Shown here: in pieces, positions 34,366 to 45,310 of the stretch
Layout of the letters: the number at the start of each line of letters is the position of its first letter
How positions within the stretch are numbered: position 1 is the stretch's first letter
DNA from: Fremontodendron californicum
Taxonomy: Eukaryota; Streptophyta; Magnoliopsida; Malvales; Malvaceae
Direction of reading: 5' to 3'
DNA length: 64,000 nucleotides
NCBI GenBank assembly: GCA_030761205.1
Contig: JAULJL010000018.1
Coordinates: forward strand, 12,296,501-12,360,500
The notes under the pieces: model-generated
Seen by the model: only the letters and a program-made list of their open reading frames with translations
Database searches by the model: none
Told to the model about the DNA's origin: nothing
Program-made: the position numbers and the translations under genes

Positions 34366-35098
34366 ATACATATAAGAACTTATTCTATTAAAATATTTCT
34401 TAGTAAAATTATTATTTTAGACTACTTTTAAATGATTTGAGGATTAATTGATTGGGATTTAGGGTTGAATTTGTCACAATATAAAAATGTACATATAGTT
34501 TTTTTGAATGTACATACAACAATGTTATATGTACATATACTTCTATGTACATATAAGTGGACTTATTTTATTAAAATATTTTTTAATAAAATTATTATTT
34601 TAGACTACTTTTAAATGATTTGGGGATTAATTGATTGGGGTTTAGGGTTGAATTTGTCACAATATAAATATGTACATCTAGTTTTACTAAATGTACATAT
34701 TTTTCTAACTACTGTACATGCTGTTATAGTGATATGTACATATAAGTCAGGTTTAGTTTCAGAATACATAAAGAGAAAAGAATTTTACATAGCTAATACT
34801 AATTAGTTTAATTTTTTATGATCAACTTTTATATACTGATTATCAGCAACAAGTATTGTCTACTTAAAGAGAAAATAATTTTTTATGATCAATTTTACAT
34901 AGCTAGTACATAATAATAAAAAAATTCATAAGTCATCATCCTGAAGCAAAAAGTATAGGCTACTTAATGAAAAACATCACATTCTCATTCATATACCAAT
35001 TATCAGCAAAAGACTGATTATACAAAAAATTGTCTATACAAAATGTAAGGCATGAAATATGCGACATATGAGTAGGTTCGACGAATTAAACATTGATT

Positions 35099-35285
35099 CG
35101 GTGCTGCAACAAAAAATATAGCACGTTGAACCTTTCAAATCCTAACCTACAAAAAATTATCGATGCTCCAACAAAAAATATAACACCTCGAACCTTCCAA
35201 ACCCTAATATACATAGTTTGGTGCATGAACAAAAACTACAGCACCTCGAAGATTCATAATCTTGTGTCAGTTGCAAAAAGTATCA
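35099..35285. repeat. Three tandem units of about 62 bp
   Basis: Each unit has the pattern GxTGCxxxAACAAAAAxTAxAxCAC, then CGAACCTT or an equivalent, then CAAA or CATAATC. The 71-residue frame across it merely reflects the repeat. Confidence 0.7.
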
Positions 35286-35847
35286 ACTATCTTAACAAAA
35301 AGTTGTAACTCTTTTACAAAAGGTAAGGTTTGTGCATTTAACACATGAAGAAGATATAAGTTATATAGGATTGGCATGTAATCATAAAGAAAAAAAGTAA
35401 ATTTAAATACTAAGCATGTAAAACTTACAATTGCTTTACAGTGGATTTGGCTTTGGTTATTTACACCCCCAAAATTGTTATTTTAGACTCCTGTAAAGCA
35501 AACACTTAACCATAATACCTCTGTCTCATCATTTTTTCCATATAAAATGACTTAAAATAACACAATTGATAAGAAATGCTTCAACAACGTTAGCCAATAA
35601 TATGTACATATAGCAAAACAATATGTACATATTGCGTACCTATATGTACATTCTTCCAATAATATGTACTTTTCCAAAATTCAATCAATTAAGACATTAT
35701 CTGCTATATTTACATGTTACACCGTAAATTAACAAATGAAGCAACCAAATTGTAAACACCTATGCCATATAATAAACAAATATTAGATTCTGCAATTGCA
35801 TAGGAAAGATAAATTGTAAAAAAAAAAAAGCTCTCATTCAAGATTAC

Positions 35848-35923
35848 CCAAATGTTCCAATCACTCTTGTTTCAACTCTAGTATCACCATCAGCTGCCAT
35901 CTTGCAAGTCCAAAATCACCAAC
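35848..35923 (-). pseudogene. Captured exon of a plant receptor-like protein kinase (activation segment)
   Basis: On the - strand an AG acceptor (TTTTCATAG) precedes GTTGGTGATTTTGGACTTGC, encoding VGDFGLARWQ. After a one-base frame break comes GDTRVETRVIGTFG, ending at GG/GTAATC, a donor site. DFG is the Mg-binding motif and the rest is the activation segment just before the GT-F-GY-APE block of plant receptor-like kinases. I recall the VGDFGLARWQ and VETRVIGTFG wording from the group of soluble kinases related to the PERK family. Only this 76-bp exon is recognisable. It sits 1.1 kb from the right end of the Mutator-like element. Confidence 0.75.
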
Positions 35924-36689
35924 CTATGAAAACAAAATTGATTCAAACCTGCAGATACATTATAAATAAGTATTATTTGCAAATAAAACAGGGACCATTT
36001 TAAACAACTCAATTATAAAACAAGAAGATCTTGCTGCAAACCTCTTAAAACCCCTCATCAGTCTCTTCCTCGCTGGAGACGACATATATTATAAATAATA
36101 TTTCTTATGAATAACTTTTAGAAATATCAAGATAAGCAATCAGCAGGAATGCCTAAAATGTCCAGACATGTGGATTTTATACCAAATTAGAAAATTCAAT
36201 CTACCAAACAGGTTATTAAGTGCAAAAGAGAACATCTATAAGCAAAAATTAAATTCGCAGATACACTACATCAAGTAACTTTCAAGGATTTTTTTTTGTT
36301 TCAAAAATACAAATTAAAGGCATAAAAAATGGGAAAGAAGAAAAGAACTTTCAAGAAAGTTGGAAGATTTGGACTTGGAAATATTTCAAAGACTAAAACA
36401 AACTCAGAAAAGTAATATTCTCTGCAAACAACCTTAAAATAAACCCAAAAAATATGTCTAAAAAATGAACCACCTTAAATAAAGACAACAAATTTATTTT
36501 AAAATAAAATGAGAAAATTGAACTAACTCACCTTTTTTCTGACAATTTTGGGCACTGAGAAAAGAATCTGAGAAAAAATCTAGAAGCATTTTGGAAATGA
36601 AAGTTATTAACGTGTTAAGGAAAATGAAAAGGGTTTTCTAAATTTTGGATTGAAATGTGAAAGGAATGAGATTCAATGTGTGAGAAAAA

Positions 36690-37001
36690 TTTGTAAAGAA
36701 AAAAAGAAAGGGAAGGGTTGGGTTGGAAAGAAGAAAGGAAGGAAGGATGGAGGGAAGGGTTGGAAGGAAGAAAGGAAGGAAGAGAAGAAACGAATTAGAG
36801 AATGGAGAATGAGAGTGATTATCTGATGAAAGAAACCTTTTGTTTTTGTTAACATGATTATTTCTTTAAGGGTATATTTGTCATTACAATATCCTTAACA
36901 ATAATTTTTTATTTATTCATTTCTCTTTTACAAATTATTATTCATCCTTAGACCATTAAACAATAATTGTCCTTTGAAAGGTATGTTTTTCATATTTTCC
37001 C
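36690..37001. repeat. Right terminal inverted repeat of the Mutator-like element
   Basis: Inverted partner of 27216-27450. It contains a strongly purine-biased GGAAGG-rich block (36700-36790) and ends ATGTTTTTCATATTTTCCC before the duplication ATGAATATA (37002-37010). Confidence 0.75.
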
Positions 37002-37010
37002 ATGAATATA

Positions 37011-37494
37011 AACAAACAAAATTTAAAAATCCAAAAACTAAAAAGCTAAAAAAATTATTTTAAAAATTTTGAAAAAAAATAAAAGAATTGTGTATGCAAA
37101 TCTAAAAATCATTTGCTCTGTCCTCAAGTAATCAAATCTCAAATCCAAAATTGACTATGTATTCCACTTAATAACTTATTAAATCAACAAATTCACAGTA
37201 TATACCTTTTCTGCTGTCAAGATTGACTCACACTCATTTAACATAAATTAAACTATTAAGCATAGGAATAATCAAATTAAATAAATTATTGGGCACACTT
37301 TGAAATCATATTGGTATATTGGTACTTCAATTTAATATCTAATAAATAACAATATTAATAACTTAGGATTTTACTAATAAGTGTTCTGAGGACACTTAAT
37401 AAGATTAGTTAAGTTATTATTTATAATAATATTTTATATTAAATGCAATAATTAAGAATTATTTTGAAGAATTTTAATAAATTCAAAATTATAA
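37011..37494. other. Unassigned AT-rich sequence
   Basis: No gene or repeat with defined ends was recognised between the Mutator-like element and the next LTR element. Confidence 0.4.
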
Positions 37495-37499
37495 CTTAC

Positions 37500-38430
37500 T
37501 ATAGATACTTGATTTTGACTACTAATATATTATCTCTTTTTATAGAAAAATAAAGTTATTTTACAAGAAATTATACTTCTACGTACAATAGTAAAGGTAT
37601 TCTAGAACAAGAAATAAGGTCGTTTCACCGAAGGTTGCTTCACTGAAAGTTCTTTCACTGGAACAACTTCTGTTTGGAACAACTCTTGTTCAGAATAGCT
37701 CCTGTTCAAAACAGCTTCTGTTCAGAACAGCTCCTATTTGAAACAGATTCTATTCTGAACAACTCATGTTTGGAACAGCTCCTGTTTGGAACATCTTCTG
37801 TTCAGAACAACTCTTATTCAGAACAGCTCATGACACCAAAGCAAAAGAAGTGAAAATAACCCCGGAATATAGCAGGGTTCTTGGGTTAATTTCCTTATTG
37901 AGATGTTCTGGAGAGCTTGGCTTAGTGGATCAGATATGGAGATAGCTAAGAGATATTCTCTTAACCTTTTCTTGAAGTATGAGTGCTTCTACCTTCTTTT
38001 CAGAAATAGATAGTGGACTCTTGTTCACTATTCACAATTACCAACAACAATCTAAACTCCCAACAAATAAAATATTAATGCTTTAGTAACTGACAACCTT
38101 CTCCATTTTACCTATTAAATACTTATATTTTGTAACTCCTATTCTTGACACATATAAATAGAAGCTCCCACAACTCATTTGGGGACTTTTGGTTTTTGGG
38201 ATAAACTTTCTCTTTACAATTATCTCTTATCTAATTCTCTCATCAGCTTTGTTCTCAGCCATAAGTAGCCTTATTCCGTAATCTCTATATTTCCTCCTAT
38301 TTACTTGCCAACACCTGTCGCGGCGCTCAATACTTCAAGGTCTGCTCCAGTCTTCCTCTCCGTAGTCTCCCAGCACATTCTATTTTACTTGTTTGCAATG
38401 CTCTCTCTCTCTACCAAACAACCCTCTACA
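37500..38430 (+). repeat. 5' LTR with an 18-bp repeat array
   Basis: Begins TATAGATACTTG (decayed TGTAGATACTTG) and ends CTCTACA. At 37660-37830 it carries about ten 18-bp units of the type AACAGCTCCTGTTCAGAA. A TATA box, TATAAATA, lies at 38153-38160. Confidence 0.88.
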
Positions 38431-38434
38431 TTTT

Positions 38435-38453
38435 TGCGACTCCACTGAAGAGG
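38435..38453 (+). other. Primer-binding site, tRNA-Arg-like
   Basis: TGCGACTCCACTGAAGAGG begins four bases after the LTR. It resembles the TGGCGACTCC-type site of Tat-lineage elements, with a missing G and later mismatches. Confidence 0.6.
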
Positions 38454-38502
38454 AGTGATTGCATTAGGTGAAATTCTTCAACATTTATCTGATCAGAAGA
38501 CA

Positions 38503-39018
38503 TGGACAATCCCGCCGAAAACTAGAACACTCATGTTCCTACTTACATCCAAAAGCTGATGAACATGATTCAAGCCTCCCAAGAAAGGATGCAAACTTTA
38601 GAAGAGAACAACAGGCAGATGATGGAAACCATTTCCAAGCTTACATCCTCTTCTACAACTCCTCATGTTCAACCTATGAATATCAATGGAGGTGGAAATA
38701 GTTCTGATGGAGTTTCTCTTCCAAACACTGGTAACGGAGAAGACACAACTAACAACCTTATACCATATGAAAATACCTAAACAAGTTTTTTCATTGCCAT
38801 TTCCATGCTCTATGAGAAAAGTTCTTGAATTCCTAAATAAATGGGTAAATGGAGGAAGTATACAACTACCAAATGTTGAGCGCCAACCTATTGATGAGAA
38901 AAAGGCAAGTCCTATGTATTGTCATTTTCATAGAACCATTGGACATCCCACCAAAGAGTGCAATTCTCTAAGAAAGATTTACAATGGCAAGGTGAATAGC
39001 ATTTTAATGTTGATCTGA
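38503..39018 (+). pseudogene. gag remnant with a C-x2-H-x4-H-x4-C knuckle
   Basis: Frames at 38559-38780 and 38686-39018 form one broken gag. The first contains a coiled-coil-like stretch (MIQASQERMQTLEENNRQ). The second contains YCHFHRTIGHPTKECN, a retroviral-type knuckle with a His in second position (C-x2-H-x4-H-x4-C), as in Tat-lineage Ty3/gypsy gag proteins. The capsid domain between them is largely deleted and stops occur in each frame. Confidence 0.7.
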
Positions 39019-39256
39019 AAGGTATGTAAACAAATTTAGAGAAACATCATTTATTATTTCAAAGTAATCTCTATTGATATTTAAGTACATCTTACAAGTT
39101 TAAATAGTTATTCTGCTTTGCATAAATTTGCTTTGTGACTGATTCAATTAAAAAATTCTCCTTATTACTAAGTTGAAAGTGTATCCCTTCAGAATAAAGA
39201 GAGGAATCTCTTTATTTGAATCAAATATTAAAATAAAATATATATTTTTTTTTAAT

Positions 39257-40202
39257 GGAGAAGTGGATCGTTATGGTCCGATGCGCCGCTTCCGTCACTC
39301 CTATATACAAATTCTTCCAATGAAGAAGTCGATCGTTGTGGCCTCATGCGCCAAGTCACTCTCATATACAAATTATTCCAATGAAGAAGTCGACTGTTGT
39401 GTTCTCATGCACCAATTCTATCACTCTCTTATATAAGTTTTCTAATGGAGAAGTCGGTCGTTATGATCACATGCACCACTTCTGTCCTCTCGCATATAAA
39501 TTCTTTCAATGGAGAAATAGACTGTTGTGGCCTTACGCGCCACTTCTGTCACTCCCATATACAAATTCTTCCAATAAAGAAGTTGACCGTTGTATTCTCA
39601 TGCACCACTTCTGTCACTCTCATATACAAGTTTTTCTAATGAAGAAGTCGACTGATATGGTCACATGCACTACTTTCGTCACTCTTGCATATAAATTCTT
39701 TCAATGGAGAAGTCGGCCGTTATGGCCTCATGCGCCACTTCCATCACTCCCATATACAAATTCTTCCAATAGAAAAGTTGACCATTGTGATCTCATGCGC
39801 CACTTCTGTCACTCTCACATACAAATTAATCTCGAAGAGAAGCTGATCGTTGTGGTCTCATGCACCACTTTCGTCACTCTCACATATAAACTATTCTAAA
39901 AAAAAGTTGATCGTTGTGGTCACATGTGCCACTTCCTTCATTCTCACATAAAAAAATAATTCTCAAAAGAGAAGTCTAATGTTATGGTCACATTCACCAC
40001 CTTCGTCACTCTGACGTACAACTTATTCTTTAAAGACAAGTCAGTTAATATGGTCTCATACACTACTTCCATCAATGTTATATACATATTCTTCCAATGG
40101 AAAAATTGATCGTCGTGGTCTCAAGCACTACTTCTATCACTCGTAATATAAGTTCTTCTAAAAAAAAGTTGAGTATTATAGTCTCTTGTGTTACTTTCTT
40201 AA
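39257..40202. repeat. Tandem array, about 15 units of 64-65 bp, with three-unit higher-order pattern
   Basis: Each unit reads roughly AATGGAGAAGTCGxTCGTT, then ATGGTCTCATGCxCCACTTC, then xTCACTCxCATATAxAAATTCTTCC. Units starting near 39320, 39508 and 39703 share one 3' variant (CATATACAAATTCTTCC). Those near 39380 and 39573 share TATA(T/C)AAGTTTT. Those near 39444 and 39638 share CGCATATAAATTCTTTC or TGCATATAAATTCTTTC. That suggests duplication of trimers of about 194 bp. The 187-residue frame here follows from the period and is not a gene. The last five units are degenerate. Confidence 0.9.
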
Positions 40203-41712
40203 TGAGAAATATTACCTGTGAAATATGTCAAAAAATGTCTTTCATACGGTAGTACTTTAAGAAAAGTTTCAGGCAAATTTGCGCGTTACTCTGAGATATA
40301 TTTCTAAAGAAGCACATTTCTTACACTACTCCAAAAAACGCATCTCCAGAAATATTTCTTGTAAAGCCTCACAAGATGCTTCCAATTTGTCACTTTCAAG
40401 AAGTGCTTCGTTTATATTCTTACTTCAATTATATTCTTATACAACATCAGAAGTGTTTTTTTATTCGTTGCTACTCTTCTAAGAAACGCTTCGTCAATAA
40501 GTACACTTTATTTTAAGAAAGTGTTTCTTGAAAGGAACATATCATACATTACTAGCTCTAAAAGTTCTTGTAAAAAATATTTCATGAACCATCTTAATAA
40601 GATTTTCCATGCACCTCTCTAAGTGGCATTTCTCACTCTTTAAAAGTTGCTTTTAAAAAAAATCTTTACCTTTCATGATATTTTACGAATGATCTTTCAT
40701 GTATTTCTTAAAAATGTATATATGTATCACTATTAAAAAAAATGATTCTTGAGACTTTCACAAATATTTTTTTTTTAAGAAATGCTTCACAAGAAATATT
40801 TGCTATGACGCACAAATCTCTTTTGCGCACTAGTTGTTGTTACACGATTTTTTTTCCTCGCGCCAGTTGTTGCGCGCAAGATGCTGCCATACGCAAGCTG
40901 TTGTTGCGTGCAATTTTTTAAGCGCGAAAATTAAGATGCACTTTCAATTATTTTTCGTATATTCTTATGTAGAAATTACTAATTAAAAAAAAAACTATAA
41001 AATAAAAATTAATGAATTTTATAATTATTATATGTAAAAAAAAAAATAATGCTTTTAAAAAAAAGTGTTGCACCCAATTTATTTTGGGCAACAACAATGT
41101 TGAGCCCAACTTAATAGGGCGCAACATGTGCCCTATTTTATTGGGTGCAGCAGCAGTGTTGCACCCAAATTTTTTTTTTTGAGTAGCATCGATGCTGCTC
41201 CCCTATGCTTTTGTGCATTGCATTCTTTTTTTTTTTTTTATGCACGCTATACGCTTTATTTTTTAAGGTACAAAATTTTGCTGCTGTGCTCCTATTTTTT
41301 CGGGCGCAACAGTAATTCTGCGTTCAATTCTTTTTTTTGTAACATTTTTTTTTAATAAAAGATTATGCTGCGAACTTGTTATACAATTCATTTTTTTTAT
41401 TTAAAAATTTATAAAATTCTACACAATACTTTTCAGTGGAACATTCATGTTTGTTTTTAACTTTATGTATGAAACGTTCCTTAATTTTATCAAAGGATTT
41501 TTCATGCAGTGGGCAATAAAGTGAGAAAAATAAACAAATTTTTAACAATTTTTTTTTTTTTAACTTTTATTGCCTCACATTTTCTCTTTGGTGAAAAGAT
41601 TCACATAATTTATTTTTCATTTATGAGATTAAAACTAATAATTTTATATTTCATCTTTTGCTTCTCATTCCATCACTAATGCATGAGAACTTCTTCTACT
41701 AAGAATTCTCAT
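40203..41712. other. Degenerate repeats in the 3' interior of the LTR element
   Basis: From 40260 to 40800 short GCTTC/AAGAAxCGCTTC words recur irregularly. From 40800 to 41360 TTGTTGCGCGC- and GGGTGCAACA-type words recur, including repeated CACCCAA...TTGGGTGC inversions (41065-41170). There is no coding region. It is probably further decayed tandem repeat. Confidence 0.5.
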
Positions 41713-41725
41713 GCAGGGGGCAAAA

Positions 41726-42638
41726 TGTAGATACTTGATTTTGACTACTAATATATTATCTCTTCTTATAGAAAAATAAAGTTATTTTATAAGAAATTAC
41801 ACTTCCGCGTACAATAGTAAAGGTATTCTAGAACAAGCAATAAGGCCGCTTCACCGAAGGTTGCTTCACTGAAAGTTCTTTCACTGGAACAACCCTGTTC
41901 AGAACAACTTTTGTTTAGAATAACTTTTGTTTGGAACAGCTTTCATTTAAAACAGCTCTTGTTCAGAACAACTTCTATTAAGAACAACTCATGTTCGGAA
42001 CAGCTCCTGTTCGAAACATCTTCTGTTCAGAACAGCTCATAACACCAAAGCAGAAGAAGTGAAAATAACCTTGAAATTTGGCAGGGTTTTTGGGTTAATT
42101 TCACTATTGGGATGTTCTGGAGAGCTTGGCTTGGTGGATCAGACATGGAGATAGTTAAGAGGTCTCCTCTTAACCTTTCCCTGAAGTATGAGTGCTTCTC
42201 CCTTCTTTTCAGAAACAGATAGTGGACTCTTGTTCACTATTCACCATTATCAACAATAACCTAAACTCCCAACAAATAAAACATTAATACTTTTGTAACT
42301 AAAAATCTTTCCCATTATACCTATTAAATACTCATTTTTTGTAACTCCTATTCTTGACAACTATAAATAAGAGCACCTTCAACTCATTTGGGGACTTTTC
42401 GCTTTTGGGGCAAACTTTCTCTTTAAAATTCTCTCTTATCTAATTCTCTCTTCATCCTTATTCTCAGCCATAAGTAGCCTAATTTCGCAATCTCCTTATT
42501 TCCTCTTCCTTACTTACTACCACCTGCCATTGCGCTCAATATTTCAGGGTCTGCACCAGTCTTCTTCTCCGCCATCTCTCGACATATTCTGTTTACTTAT
42601 TTGCAACGCTTCCTCTCTCTATCAAAGAACTCTCTACA
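41726..42638 (+). repeat. 3' LTR with an 18-bp repeat array
   Basis: Begins TGTAGATACTTG after the purine tract and ends CTCTACA. The 18-bp repeats occupy about 41890-42035, with fewer units than in the 5' LTR. The TATAAATA box is conserved near 42363. Confidence 0.88.
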
Positions 42639-42643
42639 CATAC

Positions 42644-42947
42644 TTAATATAATAACTTTAAAGAATTCTTAGGACATCCGGTAGCAAAATTCTAATTTAT
42701 AATAAACATATACATGAGATAATAAAGGGCACATTATATTTATGGTCGCTTATTTGGTCTATATAGGTAACAGTTAAGAATTATTTAATTACTAATTTAG
42801 AAAACTTTTTTGCATTTAATACATTACTGCTGAATTAAAAAAATAAACCGTTAATTATATATATATATCACCTGAACCGGTGTCTAGTAGCACTAGTTAA
42901 CATTTCCCTTATATTTATTATCTATTAATGGAGTTTGGGTTTGGGGT
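42644..42947. other. Unassigned AT-rich sequence
   Basis: No gene or repeat recognised except a short (AT)n run near 42857-42868. Confidence 0.4.
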
Positions 42948-43195
42948 AGACCTGTTCATGGGCCGGACTACGATCCGGATTTTTTTCTTTTATCTTATCC
43001 AGACCTGACCCTGGTCAACCCATTTCATTGTTTAAAAAATAATAAAAAATAAATTTTTTTTTTATATTCAAATTTATAATTAAATTTAAATAAATAAAAA
43101 ATTTAATAATTAAACAATGATTCAAACTGAACTGAATCAAATTAAATCATCTAAACTCCTGCCTAGATCCGACAGACTGTTCGGTAATGGCCCTA
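42948..43195. repeat. Dispersed AT-rich repeat, family R1, copy 3 (inverted)
   Basis: CTGTTCATGGGCCGG on the left, CCCATTTCATTGTTTA next, then an AT core. The order is the reverse complement of 16015-16322. It is one of at least three copies in the window. Confidence 0.6.
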
Positions 43196-43599
43196 CTGAA
43201 ATTTCGTAAGTTAAAAAAGAAATGTTTGAGGCTTGACAATTATTGCAGCACATGAAAGAAGATTTGATTATATGGTTGGGAAAATCGAGTGGGTTCCAAT
43301 GAATTTAATTTCTTCAAGAATTTGGCAGATAATGTGACACATTGAGCATGGAGTAGTCAAGGAGAGGTAATGTCTCATAAATGAATTTTCTAAAAGTCAG
43401 ACAAGTCCAAAATATCATTGCAAATAAAATTAATAAATATTATGATTAAGCTGGTGGTTGCCATTAATAACTACGGGAGGCCCAAGTTTAGGTTTTCATT
43501 AATCAGACCTGTATCGACTCAAAAGCAAACAAAAGCAAACAAAAGAGTAAATTGAGTTAATATTTATGGGTTATAGGAACAATTATCATCTTTAGATTT
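43196..43599. other. Unassigned sequence
   Basis: No reading frame, RNA or repeat with defined limits was recognised. AGCAAACAAA is repeated at 43523-43545. Confidence 0.35.
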
Positions 43600-45310
43600 G
43601 TTAATTGAATGGGTCGGATTGATTTTTGATAAGATCAAGTTGAGTTGATCAGTTCGGATTTTAAAATTTTCGGGTTCGAATTATTTTGGATTTGTGTCAT
43701 TTTGGGTTCAGATCATTTTGGATTCAAATCATTTCGGGTTCAAGTCATTTCGAATTTGGATTATTCGGGTTTGACACTCGGGTTGTTCGGATTTGAGTCA
43801 CTCGGGTTTGAATCATTTTGGGTTGGTATCATTCGGGTTTGACACTCGAGTTATTCGGGTTCATGTTATTCGAGTTCAATTTTTTAATTTTAAAATCAAA
43901 TTAAATCAAATTTAAATAGATGATTTGATAGAGTTAGATTTAATTAAAATTTATTGAAATATAAAAAATAAGTAATAAAAAATATTTTAAAATAAATATA
44001 GATATTGTACTTTTTAATTTAAAAATAAATATCTATCTCATCCAATTTTTTCAGATTCGAGCATAATCCGATAATTTTTTAAATTCGAATATTTGTTTTA
44101 CTTAAAAGAGTATTATTTTATCCCTAAATCATTAACCCAATCCATTTATATATTTGTAAATGTATTGTTATAACACAATGTACAAATCATTATAATACAG
44201 TATACATATCAATGACCTATTTTATACCCAATCCATTTATATATTTGTAAATGTATTGTTATAACACAATGTACAAATCATTATAATACAATACACATAT
44301 CAATGACCTATTTTATATACTTTTAGAAAATTACATGATAAAACTTAAGAAATTATACATTTAAAAAAAAAAAAAAACATATTTACCCTAAAAATAACAT
44401 GTACAATTTGATCTAAATTACATGATAAGATATTATTATAACATAACGTACAAATAATTATGATAAAGTACACGTATCATTATTGACAATGTATTTTATG
44501 ATTTTGTTCTATATTACATGAAAATGGATAAAATAAAAATAATACATTTTTTTAAAATAATATGTATATCGATAAAAATGTAATGAGATTATCACAAGTA
44601 TATCCATTATAATTAAAATATATAATTTATTTTAAATCTTATTATAAAATTATCATAATTGTATAATATTTTATTATTTATTTAAGAGATTACTATATAT
44701 TTAAAAGACTATTTTAGTCATTGAACAATTATTTTGAAATCTTGAACAATTAATGTAAAAAGGTTATTATAGTAATAATATAACAAACCTACTTATAAAA
44801 AATACAACAAACTTATTATTTATCAAATCCAACGGTTTGATTTAAAATAAATATATTAAGATTGATTTTATAACTGATTGATTAGAATTTTAATTCATAA
44901 TACTCTACCACTATATATAATAATATCAATTTTTTTTTTTTCAAATTTTCTCTACAACCATTGACTGCATGGTACATAATTTATTACATTAAAAATGATA
45001 ATTACAAGTTATAAAATTAAAATAAATTAATAATTTATGTTATAGTTATTATTTTTATTAAATTAATGTTTTTAAAATAAAATTATACTTAATTTAAGTT
45101 CGGGTCATTTCGGATTAATTGTTCGAGTCAATTCGGGTTCGGATCAATTTAGATTCGGAGCATTTCAGATTTGGGTCATTTTTCGATTTTTGGTTGGATC
45201 GGGTTCAGATTGTTAACTTTTCTGATCAAATTTATTTGGATCGGGTTTGAATTCGGATGGATTGATCGAATTTTTCGGCTTCAGATCAGAATAGGTCTAA
45301 TCACCAGCTT
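43600..45310. repeat. Dispersed element with TCGGGTTCGGAT-type ends
   Basis: The left end (43640-43880) is a degenerate minisatellite of about 16 bp (TCATTTCGGGTTCAAG type). The right end (45090-45280) carries the same words in the same orientation. Between them is AT-rich sequence with a 91-bp duplication. The vocabulary is the complement of that at 25225-27065. Ends and class are not resolved. Confidence 0.45.
44135..44316. repeat. Tandem duplication, 91-bp units
   Basis: 44135-44225 and 44226-44316 are almost identical, from ACCCAATCCATTTATATATT to GACCTATTTTAT. The high identity indicates a recent event. Confidence 0.92.

Larger units (their letters stand above)
31042..34750. repeat. Tandem array of about 185-bp units, interrupted by a solo LTR
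   Basis: A partial unit (31042-31120), unit 1 (31121-31309), unit 2 (31310-31322 continued at 34371-34538) and unit 3 (34539 to about 34750) share ACTTCTATGTACATAT, ATTAAAATATTT(C/T)TTA, TTTAGACTACTTTTAAATGA and GGTTTAGGGTTGAATTTG. Removing the LTR and one copy of ATACA restores unit 2, which proves that the LTR inserted into a pre-existing array. Each unit carries several TGTACAT words. Confidence 0.9.
27216..37001. mobile_element. Non-autonomous Mutator-like element (Pack-MULE type), 9.8 kb with a nested LTR
   Basis: The ends are diverged inverted repeats: the left (27216-27450) and the reverse complement of the right (36690-37001) share GAAAAACAT, AATAATTTGTA, TATACCCTTAA and a long pyrimidine-rich block in the same order. 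They are bounded by the perfect 9-bp duplication ATGAATATA. Without the nested solo LTR the element is about 6.7 kb. I found no MULE transposase. Inside are two host-gene fragments with splice sites (29961-30280 + and 35848-35923 -) and several tandem repeats. It is best read as a deletion derivative that captured gene pieces. Confidence 0.85.
37500..42638 (+). mobile_element. Degenerate non-autonomous LTR retrotransposon with internal satellite array
   Basis: LTRs of 0.93 and 0.91 kb (37500-38430 and 41726-42638) enclose 3.3 kb. A tRNA-Arg-like primer-binding site (38435-38453) follows the left LTR, and a purine-rich tract GCAGGGGGCAAAA (41713-41725) precedes the right LTR. CTTAC (37495-37499) and CATAC (42639-42643) may be a decayed target duplication. 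The interior holds a gag remnant and long tandem repeats but no pol. The LTRs are clearly diverged, so the insertion is old. Confidence 0.85.

Noticed and set aside
39336..39899. 187-residue open frame rich in His/Ser/Thr
   Set aside because: It is produced by the 64-65-bp tandem array, has no start context or motif, and neighbouring frames are equally open.
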